Positions 9,061 through 17,354 of a DNA stretch of 64,000 nucleotides are shown piece by piece. The translations under genes and the position numbers were made by a program. Under the pieces are notes generated by a model. It searched no databases. It had not been told where the DNA came from and saw only the letters and a list, made by a program, of their open reading frames with translations. Numbering within the stretch: the first letter of the stretch is position 1; every line of letters begins with the position of its first letter. The DNA comes from Cellvibrio sp. (GTDB lineage: Bacteria; Pseudomonadota; Gammaproteobacteria; Pseudomonadales; Cellvibrionaceae): positions 186,001 through 250,000 of the forward strand of contig JADJRD010000014.1 of assembly GCA_016712405.1 (NCBI GenBank), read 5' to 3'.

Positions 9061-10004
9061 ATGAAGAAATGGAAGGTTGCAATTGTTGGCGCTGGGTACA
9101 TGGCTCTTGAGCACACTAAAGCATTTGCGTCGTTAGGAAATGTTGAAATTGCAGGTATTTGTAGTCGTACTGTTTCGCGCGCTGAAGAGTTGGCGGCAAA
9201 TTTTCAAACCAAAGCATTTGGCAATATTGCGGAAATGTATGATCAAACTAAAGCGGATATTGTTATTGTAGCAGTGAGCGAGCTCTCGATGTTAAGTGTG
9301 TGTGTGGAGTGTTTTAATTATCCGTGGTTATGTTTTCTTGAAAAGCCTGTTGGTATTGACCTGCGTGAGGCAGAAAAAATTTTAGCTGCTGCGGAAGCAA
9401 AAAGAGCTCGTGCATTTGTGGCGTTAAACCGGCGCTCATATTCCTCCACGCGGCAAGCCATTGAAAAGGTACAGCAACATGAAGGTGTGAGATTGATCTC
9501 AATCACTGATCAACAAGATATGGCTGCTGCAAGGGAATACGGAACTCCAGAAAAGGTAGTACGAAACTTCATGTACGCGAATTCTATACATTTAATTGAT
9601 TATTTTTCTCTCTTTGGGCGAGGAGATGTTGTCGGTGTTGACAGTACGTTGCCGTGGAATCCGGACAGTCCAGGTTTTGTTGTCTCGACTATACATTTTT
9701 CAAGTGGTGATGTAGGTGTATATCAAGCTGTTTGGGATAATCTTGGCCGTGGTCGGTTACTGTGACTAATGCAGGTGTGCGCGTGGAAATGCGACCACTT
9801 GAATTTTTGTCGGTACAATGCCGCGGAGAGCGTAAATCGCTACCCATTTCTCCCGATGAAATTGATAGTCAATTTAAACCTGGATTGCATTATCAAGCAG
9901 AACAATTAATTGGTGTTCTCAATGGACAAGCAACCGATTTGGTATCACTTGAAGAATCGGTTCGTTCGATGAGATTGTGCTCTACCATATACGGACTGAA
10001 TTAA
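9061..10004 (+). pseudogene. Gfo/Idh/MocA family oxidoreductase, one frameshift
   Basis: ATG 9061 starts KWKVAIVGAGYMALEHTKAF, a Rossmann fold, and LEKPVGIDLREA holds the family catalytic Lys. The frame fails near 9743 (GGCCGTGG), where one base seems to be missing. Beyond it WSVTVTNAGVRVEMRPLE runs to the stop at 10004. The restored length is about 314 residues. It begins 15 bases after the previous oxidoreductase and is likely in the same transcript. The N-terminal region resembles dehydrogenases linked to amino-sugar metabolism, but the substrate cannot be named. Confidence 0.8.
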
Positions 10005-10157
10005 TTTTGAATATCAAAATCACAGTAACATTTTTTTGAAAAGTTTTTAAGTTCTGCAAAATTGAATCGAGTTTTTTAGTTTTTTAGTTTTTTAAGCAAT
10101 TGATATGGGTCAATAGATAAGCTTGGACCCGTTGATATCTGATTGGACGTGTGAAAG
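10005..10157 (+). other. Intergenic region before neuB with T-tract tandem repeat
   Basis: This 153-base gap holds an inverted repeat at 10004-10020 (arms ATTTTGA/TCAAAAT) and, at 10071-10095, three tandem copies of an octamer (TTTTTTAG, TTTTTTAG, TTTTTTAA). The sequence is very AT-rich. It may contain the promoter for the neuB-neuC-neuD group, and the repeat could vary in copy number, but no clear -35/-10 pair can be assigned by eye. Confidence 0.45.
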
Positions 10158-11189
10158 ATGAAAACATTTTTTATTGCTGAAGCTGGCGTTAATCACAATG
10201 GAAGTGAAGAGCTTGCATTACAGCTTGTAGAAACCGCAAAAAAGTGCGGTGCCGACGCCGTAAAATTTCAAACATTTTCGGCAGACAAACTTGTTCAAAA
10301 AGGTGCGGCCAAGGCTGAATATCAAAAAGATGCTACTGGCTCAGGTGATCAGTATTCGATGCTTAAAAAGTTGGAAATGTCGAAGGAGCTGCATCTTAAG
10401 CTTGTTAAACGATGTGAAGAATTAAATATTGAATTTATGTCTACACCCTTTGATGAAGAAGCGGCCAATTTTCTGGTAAGCATTGGAATGCGACATATCA
10501 AAGTTCCCTCAGGTGAAATTACAAATCATCCTTTTTTATCCTTTTTAGCTAAAAAGAATTTACCGATTATTCTGTCAACTGGAATGGCAACGCTCGATGA
10601 AATTGTTGATGCAGTAAATGTTATAAAAACAGAAAGGGAATTGCATAAATTTAATGCGCCTTTGGATTCAATTCTCACAATATTGCATTGCACTTCGAAT
10701 TATCCTGCGGCTTTAGAAGATGTCAATTTGAGAGCAATGAATACAATTAGAGAAAAAACGGGTCTACCGGTAGGATATTCTGATCATACGTTAGGTATTA
10801 CCGTCTCTACCGCAGCAGTTGCAATGGGTGCGACTGTAATTGAAAAACATTTCACACTAGATCGTAACTTGCCCGGACCTGATCAAAAGGCGTCTCTAGA
10901 GCCAAAAGAGTTGGCTGCATTGCTCACACAAATTCGTGAAGTTGAAAAAGCTTTGGGTTCGCCAGTTAAACAACCCAATGAAAGTGAATTGCCCATTCGT
11001 GCTCTTGTTCGAAGAAGTGTCACGTTGGTGAACGACATGAAGATTGGCCAGACCATAAATGAGAAGGACGTACAGCTACTTAGGCCAGGAAATGGTATAC
11101 CTCCAATGGATTTGCACAAAGTAATTGGTCGCCAATTGCAAAAAAATATAAAAGGTGGGGCTACCTTACAGTGGTCGGATTTGCAGTGA
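10158..11189 (+). CDS. neuB: N-acetylneuraminate/legionaminate synthase
   Basis: The 343-residue enzyme condenses phosphoenolpyruvate with an N-acylated mannosamine-type sugar to give a nine-carbon nonulosonic acid. The NeuB TIM barrel is visible from FFIAEAGVNHNGS through FMSTPFDEEA, KVPSGEI, LHCTSNYPA, GYSDHT and VIEKHFTLDR. The C-terminal SAF (antifreeze-like) domain begins near residue 285 with RRSVTLVND. The length is normal for LegI/NeuB. Its stop overlaps the ATG of neuC (TGATG), showing tight coupling. Together with neuC, neuD and the aminotransferase it forms the sugar-making core of the locus. Confidence 0.95.
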   Translation: MKTFFIAEAGVNHNGSEELALQLVETAKKCGADAVKFQTFSADKLVQKGAAKAEYQKDATGSGDQYSMLKKLEMSKELHLKLVKRCEELNIEFMSTPFDEEAANFLVSIGMRHIKVPSGEITNHPFLSFLAKKNLPIILSTGMATLDEIVDAVNVIKTERELHKFNAPLDSILTILHCTSNYPAALEDVNLRAMNTIREKTGLPVGYSDHTLGITVSTAAVAMGATVIEKHFTLDRNLPGPDQKASLEPKELAALLTQIREVEKALGSPVKQPNESELPIRALVRRSVTLVNDMKIGQTINEKDVQLLRPGNGIPPMDLHKVIGRQLQKNIKGGATLQWSDLQ

Positions 11190-12328
11190 TGGAAGACGTT
11201 CGTAAAATCTGTTATCTGTCAGGTACGCGCGCTGATTTTGGTTTGATGAGGTCAGCGTTGTGTGCGATCAATGATAGCCCATTATTTTCATTGACGATTA
11301 TTGCAACAGGTATGCATCTCTCAGCAAAGTTTGGTAATACTATCAACGAAATTAAAGCGGCTGGCTTAAATGTTGCCGCCGAAATTGCTGCCCCAATTGA
11401 AGCAATGACCGGCTCTGAGATGGCTCATAATATAGCGCTAATTCTTGATGGCTGTGTATCTGTTCTAGAAGAAATTAAACCTGATATATTAATAATTTTA
11501 GGTGATAGGGGGGAAATGCTCGCCGCTGCACTTGCGGCAATTCATTTGAATGTTCCTGTAGTACATATTCATGGAGGTGAACGGTCAGGTACTGTTGACG
11601 AGCCTGTACGTCATGCAATTAGCAAGCTTTCGCACTTTCACTTTGTATCGACTTTAGATGCTTGTGAGCGTCTTATTAAAATGGGTGAATTACAGCAAAA
11701 TATTTTTATTACAGGTGCGCCTGGCTTGGACGGATTGAAAAGTTTGGTGGTTTACAATCGTGAAGAGTTATTTAATGAGTTGCATTTGGATGTAAATAAG
11801 CCTGTGGCGTTAATGGTTTTTCACCCTGTGTTACAAGAAGCTAATTCGGCGGGTGAAGCAGCGACCTGCATTTTGAATTCATTAATTAATAGGAGTGTGC
11901 AGGTTGTTGCTTTAAAGCCGAATTCGGATGCTGGAAGTGTTGATATTCTTAAAGTATTGGAAGCGTTTAACGACAATAGTTTTGTTAGAGTTGTAACGCA
12001 CTTCCCTCGAGAGAAATTTGCTTCTTGGATGGCCGCTGCAGATCTTATGATAGGAAATTCAAGTGCAGGAATAATCGAAGCCGCTTCATTTGGTATTCCT
12101 GTTATTAATGTGGGCTTACGTCAAAACCTACGTGAGCGAAATAAAAATACAATTGATGTTGGCTTAAATAGTGAAGATATAGAAATTGCCATTGATGGTG
12201 CGTTAAATCATGGACGTTATGATCCTGTTAATGTTTATGGTGATGGAAGAACGGCGACGAAAATTTTAGCCTTATTAAGTAGGCTTCCTCTTGATAAACA
12301 GGTGCTTTATAAAACAAATGCATACTAA
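11189..12328 (+). CDS. neuC: UDP-N-acetylglucosamine 2-epimerase, hydrolysing (NeuC/LegG)
   Basis: The product is about 379 residues counted from ATG 11189, which overlaps the neuB stop and gives the typical N-terminus RKICYLSGTRADFGLM. The family epimerises C2 and hydrolyses the UDP-sugar, giving free ManNAc (NeuC) or 2,4-diacetamido-trideoxymannose (LegG) for NeuB. Conserved parts are LILGDRGEMLAAA, HIHGGERSGTVDE and GNSSAGIIEA with the UDP-binding Ser residues. With a 4-aminotransferase and an acetyltransferase next door, the diacetamido (LegG) substrate is more likely than plain UDP-GlcNAc. The 3' end overlaps the next gene by 11 bases. Confidence 0.93.
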   Translation: MEDVRKICYLSGTRADFGLMRSALCAINDSPLFSLTIIATGMHLSAKFGNTINEIKAAGLNVAAEIAAPIEAMTGSEMAHNIALILDGCVSVLEEIKPDILIILGDRGEMLAAALAAIHLNVPVVHIHGGERSGTVDEPVRHAISKLSHFHFVSTLDACERLIKMGELQQNIFITGAPGLDGLKSLVVYNREELFNELHLDVNKPVALMVFHPVLQEANSAGEAATCILNSLINRSVQVVALKPNSDAGSVDILKVLEAFNDNSFVRVVTHFPREKFASWMAAADLMIGNSSAGIIEAASFGIPVINVGLRQNLRERNKNTIDVGLNSEDIEIAIDGALNHGRYDPVNVYGDGRTATKILALLSRLPLDKQVLYKTNAY

Positions 12329-12950
12329 ATTATTATTTTTGGTTGGTGCGGGGGGCCATGGTAGAGTCGTGCTTGACGCGATACTTCTTAATGGTTTTCT
12401 AAAAGACAACATCCGTGTAACAGATAGTTCAGATTCTCTTCGTGACTCAATGTTGCTGGGTTATCCTATTCAAGTTCCTGCAACATCAAAGGATATGAGC
12501 GAGCAATTGTTTCATTTAGCAATTGGTAATAGTAAAGCAAGAGAAAGTTTATTTGTTCAGCTAAAAAAATTAAGTGCTTATCCACAGACTATCTTGCATC
12601 CAATGGCATCAATATCTCAGTTTTCAAAAATTGATGACGGTGTTTTCGTGGCGGCAAAAGCAGTTGTAGCTCCTAATGCGTTGTTAGGGCAATGCACAAT
12701 TGTTAATCATGGAGCCATTGTAGATCACGATTGTATTGTTGGTAAATTTTCACATGTTGCCCCTAATGCAACACTTGCCGGTGGTGTGACAATTGGCTCT
12801 CATGTTCTTATTGGCGCTGGCGCTAACGTTCTTCCGGGTATAACAATTGGCGATCACGCCGTTATTGGCGCTGGTGCTGTTGTTACAGAAAATGTTAATG
12901 CGGGAGAAACTCGTGTTGGAGTTCCCGCAATATTAAAAACTAGGAGTTAA
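12318..12950 (+). CDS. NeuD/PglD-like sugar N- or O-acetyltransferase
   Basis: The product of about 210 residues counts from ATG 12318. It starts with the Rossmann-like UDP-sugar binding half (FLVGAGGHGRVVLDAIL) and ends in a left-handed beta-helix with hexapeptide repeats (VFVAAKAVVAPNALLG, IGSHVLIGAGANVLPG). NHGAIVDHDCIVG carries the His pair that serves as catalytic base in PglD. PglD acetylates the C4 amine of UDP-4-amino-sugars; NeuD homologues acetylate sialic acid. Lying between neuC and the aminotransferase gene, the PglD/LegH role (step after the aminotransferase) fits best. It overlaps neuC. Confidence 0.88.
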   Translation: MHTKLLFLVGAGGHGRVVLDAILLNGFLKDNIRVTDSSDSLRDSMLLGYPIQVPATSKDMSEQLFHLAIGNSKARESLFVQLKKLSAYPQTILHPMASISQFSKIDDGVFVAAKAVVAPNALLGQCTIVNHGAIVDHDCIVGKFSHVAPNATLAGGVTIGSHVLIGAGANVLPGITIGDHAVIGAGAVVTENVNAGETRVGVPAILKTRS

Positions 12951-12951
12951 C

Positions 12952-14421
12952 GTGGTCGAAATCAAAGATATTTCTGTTAATCGTAAAATGAGTCTTCGTA
13001 CTGCTTTGTCAATGTTAGATAGAACTGCATTAGGACTGCTTTTGTTGGTGGATGAAGATGGCAAGTTTGAGAGGACCGTCACTGATGGAGATATTCGAAG
13101 ATTACTACTCTCTGGTGTGCAGATTGATGGTGTTTTGGATTTGCTTCCAAGCATTCAATCTCTTGTAGTGTCAGATGGAACATCTCGTCGGGAGGCGCTT
13201 AACCTAATGAATGAAAAAGTAATCAACCATCTACCCGTCATCAATGAGCTTGGGCAGGTGGTTAGGATATTGGATCGAAAGGAGATTGATGGCCAGATCC
13301 TACTTTCGACACCACATATGGGGCAGAACGAAAAAGAATTTGTAGAGGAGGCTTTTCGTACTAACTGGATTGCCCCTTTAGGACCAAATGTTGATGCATT
13401 TGAAAAGGAGCTCGCAGATGTAGTTGATATAAAATTTGCTGCTGCTCTTAGTTCGGGAACTGCGGCAATTCATCTGGCTTTGCGGTTGTTGGATGTTGGT
13501 CAAGGCGATTTAGTTTTTTGTTCAACTCTAACATTTGCTGCCAGCGCCAATCCAATTATTTACCAAGGTGCGGAACCGGTATTTATTGATTCTGATTTAG
13601 AAAGTTGGAATATGTCGGCTATCGCACTAGAAAAGGCTTTTGTGTGGGCAGAGAGTATTGGACGTTTACCCAAAGCCGTTATTGTCGTGAATTTGTATGG
13701 TCAAAGTGCCGATATGGATACACTACTCGCAATTTGTAATAAATATTCTGTACCTATAATAGAGGACGCAGCCGAATCATTGGGAGCAAAATATAAAGGA
13801 AAAGCGAGCGGAACATTTGGTAAGATCGGAATTTATTCATTCAATGGGAATAAAATCATTACTACATCCGGCGGAGGCATGCTTGTATCTAATGATCGAG
13901 CACTGGTAGAAAAGGCGCGTTTCTTGGCGACTCAGGCAAGAGATCCAGCTCCTCATTATCAGCATTCACAATTAGGCTACAACTACCGGATGAGTAATAT
14001 TTTGGCAGGTATTGGTCGTGGCCAACTTAAGGTATTGCAAGATAGAGTCGAGTCGCGTAGAGCTATTTTTAATGCATATAAGGAAGGTTTAGCGGATATC
14101 AAATCTATTGAATGGATGCCCGAGCCGAGTTGGAGCTATTCAACTCATTGGCTGTCCGCATTGACACTGGATCCTAGCCAAACAAAAATTACCGGCATGG
14201 AGGTGGTTCAACGATTGGCTTCGGAGATGATTGAAGCGAGGCCACTCTGGAAACCTATGCATTTACAACCTCTCTTCTCCCAATACAAATATTTTTCACA
14301 TGACCTAAAATCAATTTCTGATCAGATATTTGAAATGGGTATTTGTTTGCCCTCGGGATCAAATATGTCTGCCAGTAACCTTAATCGTGTTATCGAAGAG
14401 CTAAGAAAAATTTTAATCTAA
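12952..14421 (+). CDS. CBS-domain pair fused to DegT/DnrJ/EryC1 sugar aminotransferase
   Basis: The 489-residue protein is a fusion. Residues 1-120 form two CBS motifs (LLLVDEDGKFERTVTDGDI and NHLPVINELGQVVRIL), a module that usually binds adenosine nucleotides. Residues 125-489 form a PLP-dependent nucleotide-sugar aminotransferase with SSGTAAIHLALRLL, EDAAESLGA, the PLP-Lys motif SFNGNKIITTSGGG and GYNYRMSNI. This half resembles PglE/LegC enzymes that aminate a 4-keto-6-deoxy UDP-sugar with glutamate. In Campylobacter PtmE a CBS pair is joined to a nucleotidyltransferase instead. GTG 12952 directly follows the neuD stop. Adenylate control of the aminotransferase is inferred. Confidence 0.9.
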   Translation: MVEIKDISVNRKMSLRTALSMLDRTALGLLLLVDEDGKFERTVTDGDIRRLLLSGVQIDGVLDLLPSIQSLVVSDGTSRREALNLMNEKVINHLPVINELGQVVRILDRKEIDGQILLSTPHMGQNEKEFVEEAFRTNWIAPLGPNVDAFEKELADVVDIKFAAALSSGTAAIHLALRLLDVGQGDLVFCSTLTFAASANPIIYQGAEPVFIDSDLESWNMSAIALEKAFVWAESIGRLPKAVIVVNLYGQSADMDTLLAICNKYSVPIIEDAAESLGAKYKGKASGTFGKIGIYSFNGNKIITTSGGGMLVSNDRALVEKARFLATQARDPAPHYQHSQLGYNYRMSNILAGIGRGQLKVLQDRVESRRAIFNAYKEGLADIKSIEWMPEPSWSYSTHWLSALTLDPSQTKITGMEVVQRLASEMIEARPLWKPMHLQPLFSQYKYFSHDLKSISDQIFEMGICLPSGSNMSASNLNRVIEELRKILI

Positions 14422-14531
14422 CAGTAAATGTTGCTTAGCTGTTTAGTGGACAGCTTGTTTGTTGGGAACAAAAACGATTCTAGGCATTGGAATTATTTTG
14501 ATGTTGGATTACGAAGTTACCTGAGATTTGA

Positions 14532-15561
14532 ATGATAAATTTATTTTTTGTTGAGGCGCCTTTTCAGTTGGTTTCAGCGTGTCAAGCTGCCAAAACTGCG
14601 GGGAGGTAAGAATATACTCATAGTTCGGAAGAATGGCCGGCCAAGAAATGATGACCAATTGGAGCGAATATTGACCAATTCAAAACCAATCTGGCATCGT
14701 ATAATTGTTGTGAATGTAGATCGTGACTTGTATTTACGGACATTCTCCTTCTATCTGAATATTGTGCCATTGCTTTACTTAAAAATTTTTACTCTCCTAG
14801 AAAAAGGCGGAATAGATGTTGTCGCAATGGGAGATTTTAGATCCAGACTATGGGGTGTGATCTATCGATTTTTTATGGGTAAAAGGCTTTGGCTGCTCGA
14901 TGATGGAATTGCATTGTTGAATTTTTATCGCCATGAGCAGGGGCGTTTAATAATGGATCCTGCGCTTCTTGAGCGTGAGTATATGCAAATTGGCCGAACT
15001 TATCTAAAAAAAAATTCTGAGGGTAGAATAGTTTTTAAAACATTTTTGACTGTGGATACTGTACACCCATTTTCTTCTGAAAGGGTTGATCTCACTAAAA
15101 CTTTTGCTTTTGCGAAGTCAAGCAGTCAGGGAATCGATCACAACTTAGTTTTTTTTGTCGGTGCAAAATTAATTGAGGAAAAAATCATGTCCTCAAATGA
15201 CTATATGAATATCTGTGCGGAGGTTGCAAGACACTTGCCCAATAAAAAAATTATTTACTTCCCTCACCGAGAGGAGAGCAATGAATCAGTAACGAATATA
15301 AAAGAATTTATGGGGTTTGAGATTGTGCGACCTGATTTACCTTTAGAATTTTATGTGTGCGATCAGCGGGTCCTGCCAGGATCTTTAGTTGGATTCTCGT
15401 CTGCAGCTATTTGCACGATTGCAGATATTTACCCAAGCTTGGATGTGCATTTAATTGAGTTGAACTCATTAAATTTGGATGCTGAAATGCGTGAGGTTTT
15501 TGATGTTTGCCACGCATATATTAAAAGCTTAAGCAATGTGGTATCAATAATCAGAATATAG
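14532..15561 (+). pseudogene. Putative GT52/polysialyltransferase-like glycosyltransferase, one frameshift
   Basis: ATG 14532 starts MINLFFVEAPFQLVSACQAA, the N-terminus characteristic of bacterial sialyltransferase-like families. It stops after 25 codons because of one extra base in GCGGGGAGG (14599-14606). The frame one base over then runs GGKNILIVRKNGRP to 15561. Inside are LLDDGIALLNFY, FPHREES and GFSSAAICTI, matching the D-D-G, H-P/R and S-S positions of the GT52 and polysialyltransferase families that use CMP-sialic acids. It is therefore a candidate for transferring the CMP-nonulosonate made here. Family assignment is from motif layout only. It stands 110 bp after the aminotransferase gene. 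Confidence 0.62.
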
Positions 15562-15599
15562 AATTGAAACAATGATTTTGAGTTTAATGTAAATTGCGA

Positions 15600-16808
15600 A
15601 TGATCAAGCACTTTTTTATTTATGGATTTGGCAATGTATTTGCTGGAGCGATTCCTTTTCTGTTGCTTCCATATTTAACGGCGAATTTGAGCCCTGATGA
15701 AATGGGTACAGTAGCATTTATAGAATCGCTGATAATGCTTTGCGCTCCTATAGTGGTTTTAGGGATTGATGGTTCGTATTGTGCGTTTTTCCATAAGAAT
15801 TCAGCCAAAGGGCAGCGCAAGTTAATTACGTCGCTGCTTGTGTTGTCTGGTAGTATTGGACTTCTGTTGCTACCAATTGTTGCAGCCATTGTGCATTTAA
15901 AACTTCTGCCAGTTGACCTGGATAATGTCTGGATATATGCGCTGGCATTCGTATTTTTTGCAATGGCTATTAATGCATTGGCAGGTGCTGAGTTTCAGAT
16001 GAACAATAAGCCAATAGGTTTCAGTCTGATAAAGGTATTAAGTGCTTTATTTTCGGCCATTGTTACTATACTGGCGATTTCATTTTTAAATCTGTCAACG
16101 GAAGGTCGGTTGCTCGGGATCTACTTTGGGCCAGTGATTATCGCATCTTTTTGGATCATATCTCTAACGTTAAAGAAAGAATATGAATTCTTTCCTTTGA
16201 GTTTAAATATGATAAAAAAGGGATTGAATTTTGGGGTGGGGATGTTGATGCATTCTCGGAGTGCGATCTTTTTTTTCGCATCAGATAGAATCATTATAGG
16301 TTATCTAATCGGAAGCGAAGCGCTGGGAGAGTATTCTGTTGCTGTTCAGATAGGAATGATAATGTCCTTGGCGCAAAATACTTTTAGTCAAGTATGGACA
16401 CCTCATACTTTTAAATTATTTTCTGAAAAATGTGAAATGATATATAAGAAGCAAGCTCGTATTTCGATAGGTGGATTATTTTTAATGTCAATTGCATTTG
16501 CAGCAATTACACCGCTTCTCTATAAATATTTTATCGATGTTCGATACTCACAACTATCTGAGGTTACCTACTGGGTAATTGCTACTTTCTTCTTTCTTGG
16601 AGTATATAAGGTATTTGTGGTCAAGTTTTTCTATTTCGAGAAAACAAAAGCTTTAGCCGTAATAACAACCACATGTTCATTGGTCAACATTATTTTGACA
16701 GTGATGCTTGTCCAAAACTTGGGTGTGATAGGAGCTGCTATCGCTACATGCATTTCGAGTTTTATTTTTATGGTAGTTGTGTGGAATCGGTCTTTACACT
16801 TTGCATGA
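15600..16808 (+). CDS. wzx: Polysaccharide repeat-unit flippase (Wzx-like)
   Basis: The 402-residue, highly hydrophobic product has about twelve predicted membrane segments and begins IKHFFIYGFGNVFAGAIPFLLLPYL, a typical start for the MATE/MOP polysaccharide exporter fold. Wzx moves the undecaprenyl-linked repeat unit from the cytoplasmic to the periplasmic face. Internal parts such as ASDRIIIGYLIGSEALGEYSVAVQI also fit the family. ATG 15600 is preferred to TTG 15594. The last 32 bases run on to the next gene after a short gap. Location amid transferases and polymerase-like genes supports the role. Confidence 0.88.
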   Translation: MIKHFFIYGFGNVFAGAIPFLLLPYLTANLSPDEMGTVAFIESLIMLCAPIVVLGIDGSYCAFFHKNSAKGQRKLITSLLVLSGSIGLLLLPIVAAIVHLKLLPVDLDNVWIYALAFVFFAMAINALAGAEFQMNNKPIGFSLIKVLSALFSAIVTILAISFLNLSTEGRLLGIYFGPVIIASFWIISLTLKKEYEFFPLSLNMIKKGLNFGVGMLMHSRSAIFFFASDRIIIGYLIGSEALGEYSVAVQIGMIMSLAQNTFSQVWTPHTFKLFSEKCEMIYKKQARISIGGLFLMSIAFAAITPLLYKYFIDVRYSQLSEVTYWVIATFFFLGVYKVFVVKFFYFEKTKALAVITTTCSLVNIILTVMLVQNLGVIGAAIATCISSFIFMVVVWNRSLHFA

Positions 16809-16830
16809 CTTTAGCTATCCGGATGTAAGT

Positions 16831-17325
16831 ATGAGAAAATTAGCGCGTTGGCTGAGAGTCACAATATTTAGCTTTATTGGGAACCGTATGATAGGGAAAT
16901 CTGATGGCCCAATTTTTTGTGGGGGGTGGACCCTGTTAAGCAAAAAAGTTATTGTTGGAAAAAATGTGAATTTTAATGGAATGAAAATTAATGGAAGTGG
17001 ATTTGTATTTATAGGAGATAATTTTCATTCGGGTTCAGAATGCCAAATACTAACGGAGAATCATAACTACGAAGGCCTAATGATTCCTTATGATGATACA
17101 TTTGTAGTAAAGGATGTTTATATTGGAGAGAATGTATGGCTTGGTAACAGAGTAATGATATTGCCAGGTGTTAGAATTGGGGAGGGAGCAATAATTCAAG
17201 CTGGAAGTGTTGTAGTATCAGATATACCTAGCTGCGCAATCGCAGGAGGGCATCCCGCAAAGGTCTTTTCATCGAGAAATCAGGCGCATTATTTCGAATT
17301 GAAGTTACAAGGAAGGGTAAATTGA
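16831..17325 (+). CDS. Hexapeptide-repeat acetyltransferase
   Basis: The product of about 164 residues counts from ATG 16831. It carries hexapeptide-repeat turns (KVIVGKNVNFNGM, FVFIGDNFHSGSE, VYIGENVWLGNRVMILPGV, IGEGAIIQAGSVVVSDIP), and TENHNYEG provides the His expected at the active site. It belongs to the WbbJ/LacA-like sugar acetyltransferases that use acetyl-CoA. The acceptor is unknown. It lies 22 bp after wzx and 29 bp before the polymerase-like gene. It is a second acetyltransferase of this type in the locus, distinct from the one at 7281. Confidence 0.82.
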   Translation: MRKLARWLRVTIFSFIGNRMIGKSDGPIFCGGWTLLSKKVIVGKNVNFNGMKINGSGFVFIGDNFHSGSECQILTENHNYEGLMIPYDDTFVVKDVYIGENVWLGNRVMILPGVRIGEGAIIQAGSVVVSDIPSCAIAGGHPAKVFSSRNQAHYFELKLQGRVN

Positions 17326-17354
17326 AACAATTTTGTTTTCATGTAGGTTAATTT

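Noticed and set aside
11189..12328. Non-hydrolysing UDP-GlcNAc 2-epimerase (WecB type)
   Set aside because: The HGGERSGTVDE context and coupling to neuB match the hydrolysing NeuC/LegG group better than WecB.
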